DNA of 64,000 bases from Ferrovibrio sp041906005 (GTDB lineage Bacteria; Pseudomonadota; Alphaproteobacteria; Ferrovibrionales; Ferrovibrionaceae), in assembly GCF_041906005.1 (NCBI RefSeq), contig NZ_JAYRJY010000001.1:434001-498000 (forward strand), read 5' to 3'. Made by a program: the position numbers and the translations under genes. Below the pieces are notes generated by a model that saw nothing but the letters and a program-made list of their open reading frames with translations, was not told the DNA's origin and made no database searches. Of this stretch, positions 1 through 7,713 are shown piece by piece (within the stretch, counting starts at the first letter, position 1; each line of letters begins with the position of its first letter).

Positions 1-808
1 CGGCATTGCGCTTGAGCAGGGCGCGGCCTTCGGCATCGAGGCCCTGGTAGAACTTGTCGTTCACCAGCAGGAAATCGGTGCCGTAGACATGCTGGTCCAG
101 CGTCAGGTAGGTCTGGAATTCATAGAACTTGTTGCCGAGGATGACGCTGACCGGGTTTTCCTGGCCATCCACCACCTTGGTCCGCAGCGCGCCGGGCGTT
201 TCCGGCCAGGCCACGGGAGTCGGAATGCCGCCCAGGCCCTTCACCATCTCGACATAAAGCGGCAATTGCTGCACGCGCAGCTTCAGCCCCTTCATGTCGG
301 CCGGGCTTTTCACCTCGCGCACCGAATTGGTGAAATTGCGGAAACCCGTTTCGCCATAGGCCAGCGTGCGCAGGCCGGTCTTCTTCAGGCAGTGCTCGGC
401 CAGCTTGTCGCCGAAGGCGCCGTCCAGCGCTTTCCATGCCACGGCGGCGGACGAGAACAGGAACGGCGTGTCGAGCACTGCCGCTTCCTTGCAGTAATTG
501 CCGAACACGCCCGAGACCATCACCACCTGGATCGCGCCGGCCTGGGCCTGGGCCACCAGCTCGGCCTCGCCGCCAATCTGGCCAGCGGGATACAGCTCGA
601 CCTTCACCTTGCTGCCGGATTCGGCTTCCACCAGATCCTTGAACACCTTGCCGGCCGCGCCCTTCTTCGACGTGGTCCAGTCGGCGGGATCGACATGGGC
701 GAATTTCACGGTCTGCGCCTGGCCCGGCGCGGCAATGCCGGCAACCGCCAAAGCGCTGGCGAGCAGCATGCCCTTGAACATTGCGGATGTGATGCGAGAC
801 GCAATCAT
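1..808 (-). CDS. TRAP transporter solute-binding protein (DctP family), 3' end cut by window edge
   Basis: Periplasmic binding protein of a tripartite ATP-independent periplasmic (TRAP) transporter, which delivers an organic acid-like ligand to DctQM-type membrane subunits. Reading the complement from the ATG at 808 gives a signal peptide (MIASRITSAMFKGMLLASAL..., cleaved after about residue 31, APGQAQ) and then a DctP fold: KFAHV at the mature start, the YPAGQIGGEAEL motif, and GLKLRVQQ near residues 185-195. An AGGGAGGACATC ribosome-binding site precedes the ATG. The frame is open to base 1, so the C-terminus and any dctQM genes lie outside. A near-consensus promoter with an operator in its spacer lies upstream (959-986), shared in sequence with the neighbouring TetR gene. 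The family call is firm; the ligand is unknown. Confidence 0.93.
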   Translation of the reverse strand, partial: MIASRITSAMFKGMLLASALAVAGIAAPGQAQTVKFAHVDPADWTTSKKGAAGKVFKDLVEAESGSKVKVELYPAGQIGGEAELVAQAQAGAIQVVMVSGVFGNYCKEAAVLDTPFLFSSAAVAWKALDGAFGDKLAEHCLKKTGLRTLAYGETGFRNFTNSVREVKSPADMKGLKLRVQQLPLYVEMVKGLGGIPTPVAWPETPGALRTKVVDGQENPVSVILGNKFYEFQTYLTLDQHVYGTDFLLVNDKFYQGLDAEGRALLKRNA

Positions 809-958
809 GATGTCCTCCCTCTGCGTTCTGTGACGCGGTTTTGCCTGACTGTAGCAACGGGATTCCAAGATGCGTCCGCCGGCGCCAAGCCATGCCGGCC
901 GCTCCGTTCCCGTTTGCGTTTCCTCTCTCGTACTGACTGCCTTGGACTAACTGCGAGG

Positions 959-986
959 ATTATGTACGAACTAGTTAGTATGTCAA
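959..986 (-). promoter_or_regulatory. Promoter of the TRAP gene with a TetR-type operator in the spacer
   Basis: On the minus strand a perfect -35 hexamer TTGACA (986-981) is followed 16 bases later by CATAAT (964-959). The spacer holds the near-palindrome GTACGAACTAGTTAGTAT (964-981), which matches the operator upstream of the TetR gene (GTACGCACTAGTTCGTAC at 1806-1823). The position inside the promoter implies repression of the TRAP gene by the neighbouring TetR protein. Confidence 0.7.
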
Positions 987-1015
987 TTCGGAATTGGCGA
1001 CCCGCTGGCAATCCC

Positions 1016-1033
1016 GATGCCCGGCCGGGCATC
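1016..1033 (-). terminator. Perfect 18-bp palindrome just downstream of the TetR gene
   Basis: GATGCCCGGCCGGGCATC is a perfect GC-rich palindrome 9 bases past the TetR stop codon. No T-run follows on the minus strand, so it may be a weak or factor-assisted terminator or simply a structured spacer. Confidence 0.3.
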
Positions 1034-1041
1034 CGGCCGGT

Positions 1042-1749
1042 TCAGGCCTTCACGAAGCGCAGGATCAAGTCCACGACATTGTCGCGGCGGCGGCGCAGGG
1101 CGGCCGGCGAGGCCATGTCGTGGTCGAAAATGGTGGAAAAGGTATGCCGGTTGGCGACGTTGAAAAAGCACAGCGCACTGATCGACATGTGCAGGTCCTT
1201 GGGATCCAGCCCCGGACGGAACACCTTCGCGGCCCGGCCGCGCTCATAGATTTTGCGGATCGCGTCGATGGCGGGCAGGTTGAGGCTGCGGATGGCCTTG
1301 GACTGCTTCAGGTATTCGCCCTGATGGATGTTTTCGTTCATCACCAGGCGAATGAAATCGGGATTGCTGCTCTCGTAATCGAAGGTGAAGGCCACCAGCT
1401 TGCGCAGGGCTTCTTCCGGCGGCAGGTCTTCCAGGTCGAGCTGCGCCTCGATGGCGCGGATTCCGCGATAGGCCTCTTCCAGCACAGCAATGTAGAGGCC
1501 CTCCTTGCTGCCGAAATAGTAATAAATCATCCGCTTGCTGGTCTGGGTGCGGGCGGCGATCTCGTCGATCCGCGCCCCGCTCAAACCCTTGGAGGAAAAT
1601 TCCTCGCGGGCCACATCCAGAATGTCGCGCTTGGTTTTTTCCGGGTCGTTGGTCCGCCCGGCCTCGGCCCGGCCACGACCGGAATCGCCGCGCCCCGGCT
1701 CAGCCCGTTTGCGCCGCGTCGAAGCCCCCGTATTCGTGCTTTTTTCCAT
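1042..1749 (-). CDS. TetR/AcrR-family transcriptional regulator
   Basis: One-component repressor that releases DNA on binding a small ligand. The N-terminal helix-turn-helix is clear (KTKRDILDVAREEFSSKG, then TSKRMIYYYFGSKEGLY), and the remaining 150 residues form the ligand/dimer domain with the FIRLVMNENIHQG stretch seen in one TetR_C subgroup. I chose the ATG at 1749 (235 aa). The frame also contains an ATG at 1791, but that start has no ribosome-binding site and lies only 14 bases from the operator. The first 35 residues are basic, low-complexity sequence before the HTH. Two copies of GTACGNACTAGTNNGTAY, one upstream of this gene and one in the TRAP promoter, make it the probable local repressor of itself and of the TRAP system. 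Confidence 0.9.
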   Translation of the reverse strand: MEKSTNTGASTRRKRAEPGRGDSGRGRAEAGRTNDPEKTKRDILDVAREEFSSKGLSGARIDEIAARTQTSKRMIYYYFGSKEGLYIAVLEEAYRGIRAIEAQLDLEDLPPEEALRKLVAFTFDYESSNPDFIRLVMNENIHQGEYLKQSKAIRSLNLPAIDAIRKIYERGRAAKVFRPGLDPKDLHMSISALCFFNVANRHTFSTIFDHDMASPAALRRRRDNVVDLILRFVKA

Positions 1750-1804
1750 TGCCAGCCAGCGAGCCTGTCTGCATATACCGGGCTTGATCATAGCATTGAT
1801 GAAA

Positions 1805-1824
1805 TGTACGCACTAGTTCGTACG
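1805..1824. promoter_or_regulatory. Autoregulatory operator of the TetR gene
   Basis: GTACGCACTAGTTCGTAC (1806-1823) is an almost perfect inverted repeat centred on ACTAGT. The half-site GTACGAACT recurs at 963-983 in the TRAP promoter. It lies upstream of the TetR gene, as expected for an autorepressor. Confidence 0.65.
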
Positions 1825-1918
1825 TTTTGCCCGGCCCGCCGGCCGCCGGCCGGGCGTTTTCACGGTATTATAATATTGCCAGCGCGGAAAAACCGATATA
1901 TGCCGCGCGACGCTGCTT

Positions 1919-2794
1919 ATGACCGGCCCTGCCGGCGGAGTCGGCATTCCGCCACCCTTTTCCATCCAGGCACCCGTGACCGACGCTCCGTCCCCCTCTC
2001 CTGTTCCCGCCAAAGCCTCGGGCCGCCTGACCGTCCGGGCCCTGCTGCTGGGCGAGCGTCTGGACGTTGCCGGGCTGGAACGCTCGGATGCCATCTCGAC
2101 GGCGCCGTTTGCCTTCCGTGTCGGCGAGCAGGGCATGGTCGCCCTGTTCCGGTATGGCGCCGCCGTGCTGGCCGGCCTGTCGCCGGTGGAAGAAGACGAC
2201 CTGCTGCGCAAGCTGGCGCCACGCGTCAGCGGCGCCTTCGCCACCATCGAGGACGAGGTCGCAACCATCAGCCTGAGCCCCGAGGGCGATGACAGCATCC
2301 CGCCCGGCGGCCCGATCCAGCTGCGCGAGCTGACGCCCGAGCGGTTCCTGGTGATCGCCGACGCGATGGCGAAAAGCGTGGCGCTGGCCTCGAACGAACG
2401 GCAGGTCAGCTCGGTTTTCGACGTGATCGACCCGCTGGCGCGTTCGCTGGCCCGCGAAGGCCGCCTGCCCGGCAACCGCCAGCAGCTGCTGAAGCTGATC
2501 GGCGGTTCGCTGCAGGTGGAGCATCGCGTCGCCGGCCGCGTCGCCGTGGAAGACAAGCCCGACGTGTTGTGGGACCGGCCGGAACTGGAACGCCTGTTCA
2601 AGCGCCTGCAGGACGAATACGAACTGAGCGAGCGCGCCTCGGCACTGGCCGAGAAGCTAGACGTGATCCAGAACTCCACCCGCGCGCTGACCGACCTGAT
2701 CGATGCCCAGCGCAGCCTGCGGCTGGAGGCGGCCATCGTGCTGCTGATCGTGTTCGAGATCGTGCTCACCTTCATCAACTGGACTTTTTTCTAG
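1919..2794 (+). CDS. RMND1/DUF155-family membrane protein
   Basis: Member of the DUF155 family (yeast Rmd1/Rmd8 and Sif2, human mitochondrial RMND1, found in many alphaproteobacteria). The mitochondrial homologue is an inner-membrane protein linked to translation; the bacterial role is not established. What shows it: the central F-x-F-R-V-G-E-Q-G-M-V-A-L-F-R-Y-G block near residues 65-80, a long charged helical region (about 150-260), and one C-terminal transmembrane helix (AAIVLLIVFEIVLTFINW) that ends two residues before the stop. The N-terminal 35 residues are proline-rich. It ends 33 bases before homospermidine synthase on the same strand, so the two may be co-transcribed. A TATAAT lies at 1869-1874, but no good -35 partner is visible. 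Confidence 0.8.
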   Translation: MTGPAGGVGIPPPFSIQAPVTDAPSPSPVPAKASGRLTVRALLLGERLDVAGLERSDAISTAPFAFRVGEQGMVALFRYGAAVLAGLSPVEEDDLLRKLAPRVSGAFATIEDEVATISLSPEGDDSIPPGGPIQLRELTPERFLVIADAMAKSVALASNERQVSSVFDVIDPLARSLAREGRLPGNRQQLLKLIGGSLQVEHRVAGRVAVEDKPDVLWDRPELERLFKRLQDEYELSERASALAEKLDVIQNSTRALTDLIDAQRSLRLEAAIVLLIVFEIVLTFINWTFF

Positions 2795-2827
2795 AGCATC
2801 ATCCTGTTTCGTAAGACGGAGAAAGAA

Positions 2828-4237
2828 ATGAAGCATGTGTCGTTTTCCGGCCGCCTGGTCATGGTTGGCTTTGGCAGTATCGGTCAGGGCGTGCTGCCGC
2901 TGATCCTGCGCCATATCGCCATGCCGGCCGAGCGGATTACGATCGTCACGGCCGAAGAACGCGGCCATGACGTGGCGAAGGAATACGGCATCAAGTTCAT
3001 GCGCCAGCCGCTGACGCGGGAAAATTACAGGACCGTGCTGGAACCGATGCTCGGCCAGGGCGATTTCCTGCTCAACCTGTCGGTCGACGTTTCCTCGGTG
3101 GCGCTGATCGAACTGGCGCAGGCGCGCGGCGCCTTCTATCTCGACACCTGCATCGAACCCTGGGCAGGCGGTTATACCGATCCGAGCAAGACGCCATCGG
3201 AGCGTTCCAACTACGCCCTGCGCGAATCCGCCCGCGCGCTGATCGCGAAATACAGGAACGGCCCGACTGCCGTGATGACCCATGGCGCCAATCCGGGCCT
3301 GGTGTCGCATTTCGTCAAGGAAGCGATGCTGCATATCGCCCGCGATACCGGCCTGCCGGCCATCGCGCCGACCGACCGCGCCGGCTGGGCCAAACTGGCG
3401 CAAACCCTGGGCGTGAAGGTGATCCATGTCGCCGAGCGCGATACCCAGGTGGCGGAACACCAACCCAAGCGGCGCGGTGAATTCGTCAACACCTGGTCGA
3501 TCGACGGCTTTGTGGGCGAAGGCTGCCAGCCGGCCGAGCTGGGCTGGGGCAGCCACGAGAAGCATTTCCCCGCCGACGGCAAACGCCACGATTTCGGCTG
3601 CGATGCCGCGATCTACCTGATGCGGCCCGGCGCCGGCACACGGGTCCGCTCGTGGACACCGCTGGAAGGCCCGATGCACAGCTTCCTGGTGACGCATAAC
3701 GAGTCGATCTCGATGGCCGACTATTACACGGTGAAGGACGGCGACACGGTGACCTACCGCCCCACCGTGCATTACGCCTACCACCCCTGCGACGACGCCG
3801 TGCTGTCGCTGCATGAGATCGCCGGCAAGAACTGGGACATGCAGCCCAGCAAACGGCTGATGATGGACGAGATCACCACCGGCATGGACGAGCTGGGCGT
3901 GCTGCTGATGGGCCACAAGAAGGGCGCCTACTGGTATGGCTCGCGGCTGACCATCGAGGATGCGCGCAAGCTCTGCCCGCACAACAACGCCACCAGCCTG
4001 CAGGTGACGGTGGCGGTGCTGGGCGGCCTGGTCTGGGCGCTGGAGAATCCGAAAGCCGGCCCGGTGGAAGCCGACGAGATCGACCATGCCCGCGTGATGG
4101 ATGTCTGCCGCCCCTATCTGGGCGAAATGGCCGGCGCCTATACCGACTGGACGCCGCTGTCGGAACGCGAACGGCTGTTCCCCGAAGATGTGGATCGCAA
4201 CGATCCCTGGCAGTTCAAGAATTTCCGCGTGGTGTGA
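2828..4237 (+). CDS. hss: Homospermidine synthase
   Basis: Makes sym-homospermidine from putrescine, with NAD as hydride carrier and release of ammonia; homospermidine is the main triamine of many alphaproteobacteria. The N-terminus carries the Rossmann motif VMVGFGSIGQG (residues about 11-21), followed by the saccharopine-dehydrogenase-like body with conserved TCIEPWAGGY, MTHGANPGLVSHFVKEA and EYWYGSRL-type blocks (here GAYWYGSRL). At 469 residues the length is normal. A GGAGAAAG ribosome-binding site precedes the ATG, and an intrinsic terminator follows 20 bases after the stop. The deoxyhypusine-synthase-related plant enzyme is unrelated, so this is the bacterial type. Confidence 0.96.
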   Translation: MKHVSFSGRLVMVGFGSIGQGVLPLILRHIAMPAERITIVTAEERGHDVAKEYGIKFMRQPLTRENYRTVLEPMLGQGDFLLNLSVDVSSVALIELAQARGAFYLDTCIEPWAGGYTDPSKTPSERSNYALRESARALIAKYRNGPTAVMTHGANPGLVSHFVKEAMLHIARDTGLPAIAPTDRAGWAKLAQTLGVKVIHVAERDTQVAEHQPKRRGEFVNTWSIDGFVGEGCQPAELGWGSHEKHFPADGKRHDFGCDAAIYLMRPGAGTRVRSWTPLEGPMHSFLVTHNESISMADYYTVKDGDTVTYRPTVHYAYHPCDDAVLSLHEIAGKNWDMQPSKRLMMDEITTGMDELGVLLMGHKKGAYWYGSRLTIEDARKLCPHNNATSLQVTVAVLGGLVWALENPKAGPVEADEIDHARVMDVCRPYLGEMAGAYTDWTPLSERERLFPEDVDRNDPWQFKNFRVV

Positions 4238-4257
4238 GCGCGGCAGTATCCCCAATG

Positions 4258-4286
4258 AAACGGCCCGGTCATCCCGGGCCGTTTTT
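4258..4286 (+). terminator. Intrinsic terminator of hss, probably bidirectional
   Basis: AAACGGCCCGG and CCGGGCCGTTT form an 11-bp stem around TCATC, followed by TTTTT on the plus strand. The A-run on the left makes it usable for the convergent CoA-transferase operon too, whose stop codon starts at the edge of the T-run. Confidence 0.88.
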
Positions 4287-5029
4287 CATTGTGCCGCCGC
4301 AGCGTCGGGAAAAACCTGCGCCACGAAACGGGGATAGGTCTCGCCAATTTCCGCCGCGATACGGGTGCGCAGCAGCTGCAGCGTCGCCTCATCCGGCCCG
4401 GCGGTTTCCGGCACGGTATCCGGACAGTCGAAATCGAAGCCGGTATTGTCGCGCACCTCCTCGACGCTGTGGCCGCGATGCACGCTTTCGAGCCGGAAGC
4501 GCCGATGCTGGCGGTCGAAAGAAAACCAGCAGAGATTGGTGAGCAGGCCGATGGGGCCGCCGGGGCGGTAGATCGCCTCACCCGTCGGGCCGGCGGCGGA
4601 AATGAAATCCACCTTGGGCACCAGCACGCGGCGGGTATGCTCCTCGCGGAACAGGATCACGCGCGGCACGAGGTAATACAGATAGCCCGAGCCGAACGAA
4701 CCCGGCCACCGCACGTCGGTCTGCGGATAGTCGCCGCCGGCGCCCACCAGATTGATGTTGGCCTGGCCGTCGATCTGCCCGCCGCCAAGGAAAAAGGCAT
4801 CCAGCCGCCCCTGCCCAGCCAGGTCGAACAGCTCGACGCCGCCATCACAGAGGAAATCGTTGCGGATGCTGCCCAGCACGTTGACGCGCATGCGCCCGCC
4901 GGATTGGGCGCGGGCCAGCAACGCCCCGGCGCCGGGGATCGGTGACGACGCGCCGGTGGCGACCAGCCGGCAGCCGGCCAGCAGGCGGGCGATGGTGGTG
5001 ATCAGCAATTCCTGGCGGCTGTATGTCAT
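4286..5029 (-). CDS. CoA-transferase family subunit B (IpdB-like)
   Basis: Beta subunit of a family I CoA-transferase-like heterodimer, paired with the alpha subunit directly upstream (5-base gap). The FFLGGGQIDGQANIN block (about 79-93) and the SVHRGHSVEEVRDNTGFDF block (about 185-203) match the IpdB/glutaconate-type beta subunits. I do not see the ENG motif that carries the catalytic glutamate of succinyl-CoA:3-oxoacid transferases. Within this family IpdAB does not transfer CoA but hydrolyses a ring of a CoA-linked steroid intermediate, so a C-C hydrolase role is as likely as CoA transfer. An AAGGGA ribosome-binding site precedes the ATG. Confidence 0.85.
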   Translation of the reverse strand: MTYSRQELLITTIARLLAGCRLVATGASSPIPGAGALLARAQSGGRMRVNVLGSIRNDFLCDGGVELFDLAGQGRLDAFFLGGGQIDGQANINLVGAGGDYPQTDVRWPGSFGSGYLYYLVPRVILFREEHTRRVLVPKVDFISAAGPTGEAIYRPGGPIGLLTNLCWFSFDRQHRRFRLESVHRGHSVEEVRDNTGFDFDCPDTVPETAGPDEATLQLLRTRIAAEIGETYPRFVAQVFPDAAAAQ

Positions 5030-5034
5030 GTCCC

Positions 5035-5853
5035 TTACTCCGCCGCCTGGCGCGGTTGCACGAATTCGGCGAGGTAATGCGCGAAGCCCTCGTCACTGCG
5101 GGCCAGTTCCAGATACCGGCGCATGTGGGCATCGTCGTAATCGTAGATGTCCCACAGCTTGACCGGCCAGGCGCCGCGCGGCGCCACGGCGATGTCGCCG
5201 ATATAGGCGGCCGTCAGCGTGCCGGCCGCGCTCTCTTCGGTTGCCAGCAGGTCGACATCGCGAATTTCCTCCACGGTGATCAGCGACACGGCCGAGGCAT
5301 GAGCCATCGCCACCAGTTCGCGGCGGCGGCCGATGAAGACGTTGCCGTTGCGGTCGGCGAATGGCGCGTGGAACACCGCGATATCGGGCCGGATCGCCGG
5401 CAAGAGCACGATGGGATCCTTCTCTGCCGCGAAGGGATTGTCGATCACCTGCCAGTCGGGCCGGTTCTTGAGCAGATCGCTGCCCAGCAGGCCGCGCAGC
5501 GGCATGAAAGGCAGGCCCTTGCCGGCGGCCTGGATCGCCGCATGCACGGCGGGACAGGTGGCATCCATCATCCTGAATGCCTTGCGCTTCAGTCCGGCGG
5601 CAAAGCGCGGCGCGCCGCCATATTCACCGAGCGTCACCGCCGAGGTTTCCAGCGTGGCGACACAGCCCGCACCGATCAGCAGATCGGTTTGCAGACCCGA
5701 GACCGGCACGCAGACCACATGCAGGTTCCGCACCCCGCGCCGGATCATGGCACGGGTGAGTTCCATCGCCACGCCGGAATAATCGGGCGGCACGGCGATT
5801 TTGGCGCCATCGGGAATCTGCGCGGCAAGCTGCGCGACGGTTGAGCCCGGCAT
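5035..5853 (-). CDS. CoA-transferase family subunit A (IpdA-like)
   Basis: Alpha subunit partner of the gene just downstream. The sequence begins with the usual DGAKIAVPPDYSGVAMELTRAMIRRGVRNLHVVCVP pattern in short form (DGAKIAV then AMIRRGVRNLHVV, residues about 15-47), with ADRNGNVFIGRRRELVAMAH around 172-191, both typical of the glutaconate/IpdA branch. A GGAGGAAAC ribosome-binding site supports the ATG at 5853. The gene follows an acyl-CoA ligase by 66 bases, so ligase and both subunits likely form one operon that activates an acid to its CoA ester and then processes the ester. The substrate is unknown. Confidence 0.85.
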   Translation of the reverse strand: MPGSTVAQLAAQIPDGAKIAVPPDYSGVAMELTRAMIRRGVRNLHVVCVPVSGLQTDLLIGAGCVATLETSAVTLGEYGGAPRFAAGLKRKAFRMMDATCPAVHAAIQAAGKGLPFMPLRGLLGSDLLKNRPDWQVIDNPFAAEKDPIVLLPAIRPDIAVFHAPFADRNGNVFIGRRRELVAMAHASAVSLITVEEIRDVDLLATEESAAGTLTAAYIGDIAVAPRGAWPVKLWDIYDYDDAHMRRYLELARSDEGFAHYLAEFVQPRQAAE

Positions 5854-5919
5854 GACGGTTTCCTCCAGATTACCTTGGCACGGATTGTTGCGCGGATCGC
5901 CCCGCGCGGCAACCCGGAA

Positions 5920-7515
5920 TCAGTTTGCGATACTGTCGCGCAACACACGCTTGAGCAGCTTGCCGTTGGCGTTGCGCGGCAGTGGCTCATCGAGCAGCGT
6001 GAAGCTTTCCGGAACCTTGTAGTCGGCCAGGTGTTTGGCGCAATAGGCCTGCAATTCGGCGGCGTCCACGGCTTGCCGTCGCGCGACGAAGGCATGCACG
6101 CGTTCACCCAGCACCGGGCAGGGTTTGGCGACGATGGCGCTTTCCAGCACACCGGGATGGCCGCTCAGCACATTCTCGACCTCGACGGAGAAAATCTTGT
6201 AGCCGCCGCGGTTGATCATGTCCTTCACGCGGTCGAAGACCCGCACAAAGCCATCGGTGTCGATGGAGCCAACATCGCCGGAATGCCAGAAGCCGGCGGT
6301 GAAGTTCTCGGCCGTGGCCTGCGGGTTGTTCCAGTAGCCGCGCACCACCATCGGCCCGCCGATCCAGATCTCGCCGCTTTCCCCGCGCGGCAGTTCGCGA
6401 CCCTGCGCGTCCACCACGATCACCTCGGCGCAGGGCGCCTCCAGGCCCACCGAGTCGGAATGGCTGGCGGTGAAGCGCGGCGGCATGATGGTGGTGGGCG
6501 ACGTGGTTTCGGTGGCGCCGTAGGCATTCATCAGCTGCAACTGCGGCAGTTTATCGGCCAGCGCCGCGATGGTGGCCTGCGGCATCGGCGCGCCGCCATA
6601 ACCGCCGATGCGCCAGGACGAGAGATCGTATCGGTCGAAATCGGGCTGCAGCAGGCACAGATTATACATCGCCGGCACCATGATGGTGTGAGTCAGGCGC
6701 TCCGTCTGCGCCAGCGGCAGGAAATCGCGTGCCTTGAATTCCGGTACGACGATGACGCAGCCGCCGCCCTGCCAGGCGGTGACGATGATGGCGATCAGGC
6801 CGGTGACATGGCTGGCCGGCACCGCCAGCAACGAGCGGTCGCTCGGCCCCAGACCCATGCAATGCTGAAAATGCAGGGCCGAATGCACGATGTTGAAATG
6901 CGACAGCATCGCGCCTTTCGGCCGGCCGGTGGTGCCCGAGGTGTAGAGGATCACGGCCGTGTCTTCCTCGGCCGGCGCGACGAAGGCCGGTGCGGCAGCA
7001 TCGCTGCGCAGATCGGCAAAGGGCAGCGAGCCCTTGCTGCCGCCGCCTACGGCGACGCGGTGCTTCAGGTGCGGTGCTTCTGCGGCAGAAGGCAGGCGAT
7101 CAGACAGGTCGGCTTCGTGCACCAGCAATGATGCGCCGGCATGATCGAGGATATAGGCGATCTCGGGCCCCTGCAGGCGCGTGCCGAGCGGCACGGCGAT
7201 GGCGCCCAGCCTTAGCGCGGCCAGCGTGACGGTGATGAACTCAATGCGGTTGCCGACCAGCAGGGCGACGCGATCGCCAGATCCGATCCCCAGCGCCGCC
7301 ATGCCGGCGGCGATGCGCTCGGCTTGCTCGGCCAGCGCGCGGTAGCTCAGCCGCGTTTCGCCGGCCACCACGGCGTCGCTGTCCGGCCACGCTTCCACAC
7401 TGCGCGCGAAGATGTCCCAGCTATGGGCCGGGCGGTCGGCGAAGCAGTGCACCACGCGGTCGCCGAAATGCGCCTCGCGGCGGATTTTGATGCTCGGATC
7501 GAGCGCCCAGGCCAT
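5920..7515 (-). CDS. Acyl-CoA ligase / AMP-binding enzyme (class I adenylate-forming)
   Basis: Activates a carboxylic acid with ATP and joins it to CoA. All core motifs are present: the P-loop YTSGTTGRPKGAMLSH (residues about 190-205), NAYGATETTSP (A5), YWNNPQATAENF, HSGDVGSIDTDGFVRVFDRVKD (A7/A8, hinge) and the C-terminal lysine in PRNANGKLLKR. I start it at 7515 (531 aa) because GGGAGGAATC sits immediately upstream; the longer frame to 7569 has no such site. It leads the two CoA-transferase-like genes and faces the PHA synthase gene across a 198-base divergent region. The chain or ring specificity cannot be read from the motifs. Confidence 0.93.
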   Translation of the reverse strand: MAWALDPSIKIRREAHFGDRVVHCFADRPAHSWDIFARSVEAWPDSDAVVAGETRLSYRALAEQAERIAAGMAALGIGSGDRVALLVGNRIEFITVTLAALRLGAIAVPLGTRLQGPEIAYILDHAGASLLVHEADLSDRLPSAAEAPHLKHRVAVGGGSKGSLPFADLRSDAAAPAFVAPAEEDTAVILYTSGTTGRPKGAMLSHFNIVHSALHFQHCMGLGPSDRSLLAVPASHVTGLIAIIVTAWQGGGCVIVVPEFKARDFLPLAQTERLTHTIMVPAMYNLCLLQPDFDRYDLSSWRIGGYGGAPMPQATIAALADKLPQLQLMNAYGATETTSPTTIMPPRFTASHSDSVGLEAPCAEVIVVDAQGRELPRGESGEIWIGGPMVVRGYWNNPQATAENFTAGFWHSGDVGSIDTDGFVRVFDRVKDMINRGGYKIFSVEVENVLSGHPGVLESAIVAKPCPVLGERVHAFVARRQAVDAAELQAYCAKHLADYKVPESFTLLDEPLPRNANGKLLKRVLRDSIAN

Positions 7516-7593
7516 GATTCCTCCCGATTGCATGTCGACAGGATGGCGGGTGCGGGGCCGGATCGTCAATTAACGGATTGATTTGGCAGCGTT

Positions 7594-7614
7594 ATTTGCT
7601 GCAGCGCGGCAAAT
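7594..7614. promoter_or_regulatory. TGC-rich palindrome in the acyl-CoA ligase/phaC divergent region (PhaR-like?)
   Basis: ATTTGC and GCAAAT flank TGCAGCGCG. PHA regulators of the PhaR type bind TGC/GCA-rich inverted repeats, and this sits about 100 bases upstream of the PHA synthase ATG. The resemblance is by eye only, and no phaR gene is in the window. Confidence 0.35.
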
Positions 7615-7713
7615 TGTCTGATCCGCGTCATTTATTGAGCATAATCAAATTCCTACCACAAACGCCTGATAGAGTTGCGGCATAAAAACACGCTTCTCAA
7701 ACCCAGGCCAGAC

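Noticed and set aside
120..893. 257-residue minus-strand frame at the left edge
   Set aside because: An out-of-phase frame; the true gene is in another minus frame starting at 808 and shows a clear DctP sequence.
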